Below the pieces are notes generated by a model. That model had not been told where the DNA came from, ran no database searches, and saw nothing but the letters and a program-made list of their open reading frames with translations. Below are positions 6,556 through 6,783 of a DNA stretch of 6,783 nucleotides, one piece after another; within the stretch, counting starts at the first letter, position 1; each line of letters opens with the position of its first letter. This stretch comes from Firmicutes bacterium UBA994. GTDB taxonomy: Bacteria > Bacillota > UBA994. The stretch spans positions 1 to 6,783 of the forward strand of contig DBBC01000093.1 of the NCBI GenBank assembly GCA_002292025.1. Direction: 5' to 3'. The translations under genes were made by a program, and so were the position numbers.

Positions 6556-6690
6556 CTGGTTTCCTTACAGGATCTCTGGATAGTGACAGAACCAGTGCGC
6601 AGGTTCTCCAAGCGCAGTCAAACGGAATTGACCAACACTATCTGCGAGAATATCCAGCGGGTGATGCCAATGGTCGCAACAAGACTGCAC
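6556..6690 (+). pseudogene. Putative transposase / DruA-like N-terminal remnant, frameshifted
   Basis: Right after the nadC stop there is an open frame with no clear start codon, although a GTG at 6583 exists without a convincing ribosome site. It encodes RRFSKRSQTELTNTICEN at about 6598-6651. The next bases read IQRVMP and then, after a one-base frame shift at about 6669, NGRNKTA. The combined pattern (basic start, S/T-Q-x-EL, TICEN, PNG, NK) resembles from memory the N-terminal region of certain transposase or DUF4338/DruA-type proteins. It is truncated after about 45 residues at base 6684, where the niaX copy begins. Either a base has been lost from a decayed insertion element or the assembly is faulty here. 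The family assignment is tentative. An imperfect inverted repeat (CTGGTT 6556-6561, AACCAG 6590-6595) is also present but is not a terminator. Confidence 0.35.
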
Positions 6691-6783
6691 CATATTATGG
6701 ACGCCGCCATCGCGCTGTCGCTGTTCGTAAGCCTGCGGAAAGCCGGCCTGCAGCTTAGCGCCCCGCGTGCCGCGCGGTAACGT
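6685..6783 (+). repeat. Direct repeat copy B: truncated niaX 3' end at window edge
   Basis: 98 of 99 bases match 2913-3011, beginning at a niaX codon boundary (Leu139) and running through the TAA (6778-6780) to the last base of the window. The upstream part of niaX is absent. Its place is taken by the putative transposase remnant, which by chance or descent is in the same frame. The single C/T difference changes the penultimate residue from Val to Ala. The bases AGACTGC before and across the junction leave CTGC as possible microhomology. This is a non-functional partial copy or an assembly product. Confidence 0.9.

Noticed and set aside
6556..6595. CTGGTT/AACCAG inverted repeat as nadC terminator
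   Set aside because: The stem is 6 bp with a 28-base loop and no following T run.

Overview
This 6.8 kb window is a vitamin B3 / NAD cofactor locus, most likely from a Bacillota (Firmicutes) genome, probably of the Clostridia type. The evidence for this is the strong AGGAGG-type Shine-Dalgarno sites, a NiaR (3H-domain) repressor, an ECF-type niacin transporter S component, a TTG start codon, a nadA-nadB-nadC operon and a DUF342/FapA-family protein. Genus-level assignment is not possible from the sequence alone.

Layout. On the minus strand, a DUF342/FapA-family gene (10-1779) lies 60 bp downstream of niaR (1840-2406). The two could be co-transcribed. A 92-bp divergent control region (2407-2498) separates niaR from niaX (2499-3008, plus strand). 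It holds a good sigma-A promoter for niaX, a -10 element that reads the same on both strands, and a perfect 18-bp palindrome that is the obvious NiaR operator. After a 231-bp spacer with some potential secondary structure comes the tightly packed plus-strand operon nadA (3240-4154), nadB (4164-5747) and nadC (5728-6555). NadB oxidises L-aspartate to iminoaspartate. NadA condenses this with dihydroxyacetone phosphate to give quinolinate. NadC converts quinolinate to nicotinate mononucleotide. The window therefore combines the salvage route (niacin uptake by NiaX) with the complete de novo route to NaMN, next to the niacin-responsive regulator. The later enzymes (nadD, nadE) and the shared ECF energising module are not in the window.

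The 3' end is odd. Directly after nadC lies about 130 bp that reads like the frameshifted N-terminal end of a transposase or DruA-like protein. It is fused in frame to a 99-bp near-perfect copy (one mismatch) of the 3' end of niaX, which runs off the window end. This is either a real rearrangement (a second niaX remnant joined to an insertion-sequence scar) or a chimeric contig end. It is the most notable anomaly here. I found no CRISPR array, tRNA, rRNA or phage-type module, and no clearly novel multi-gene system.
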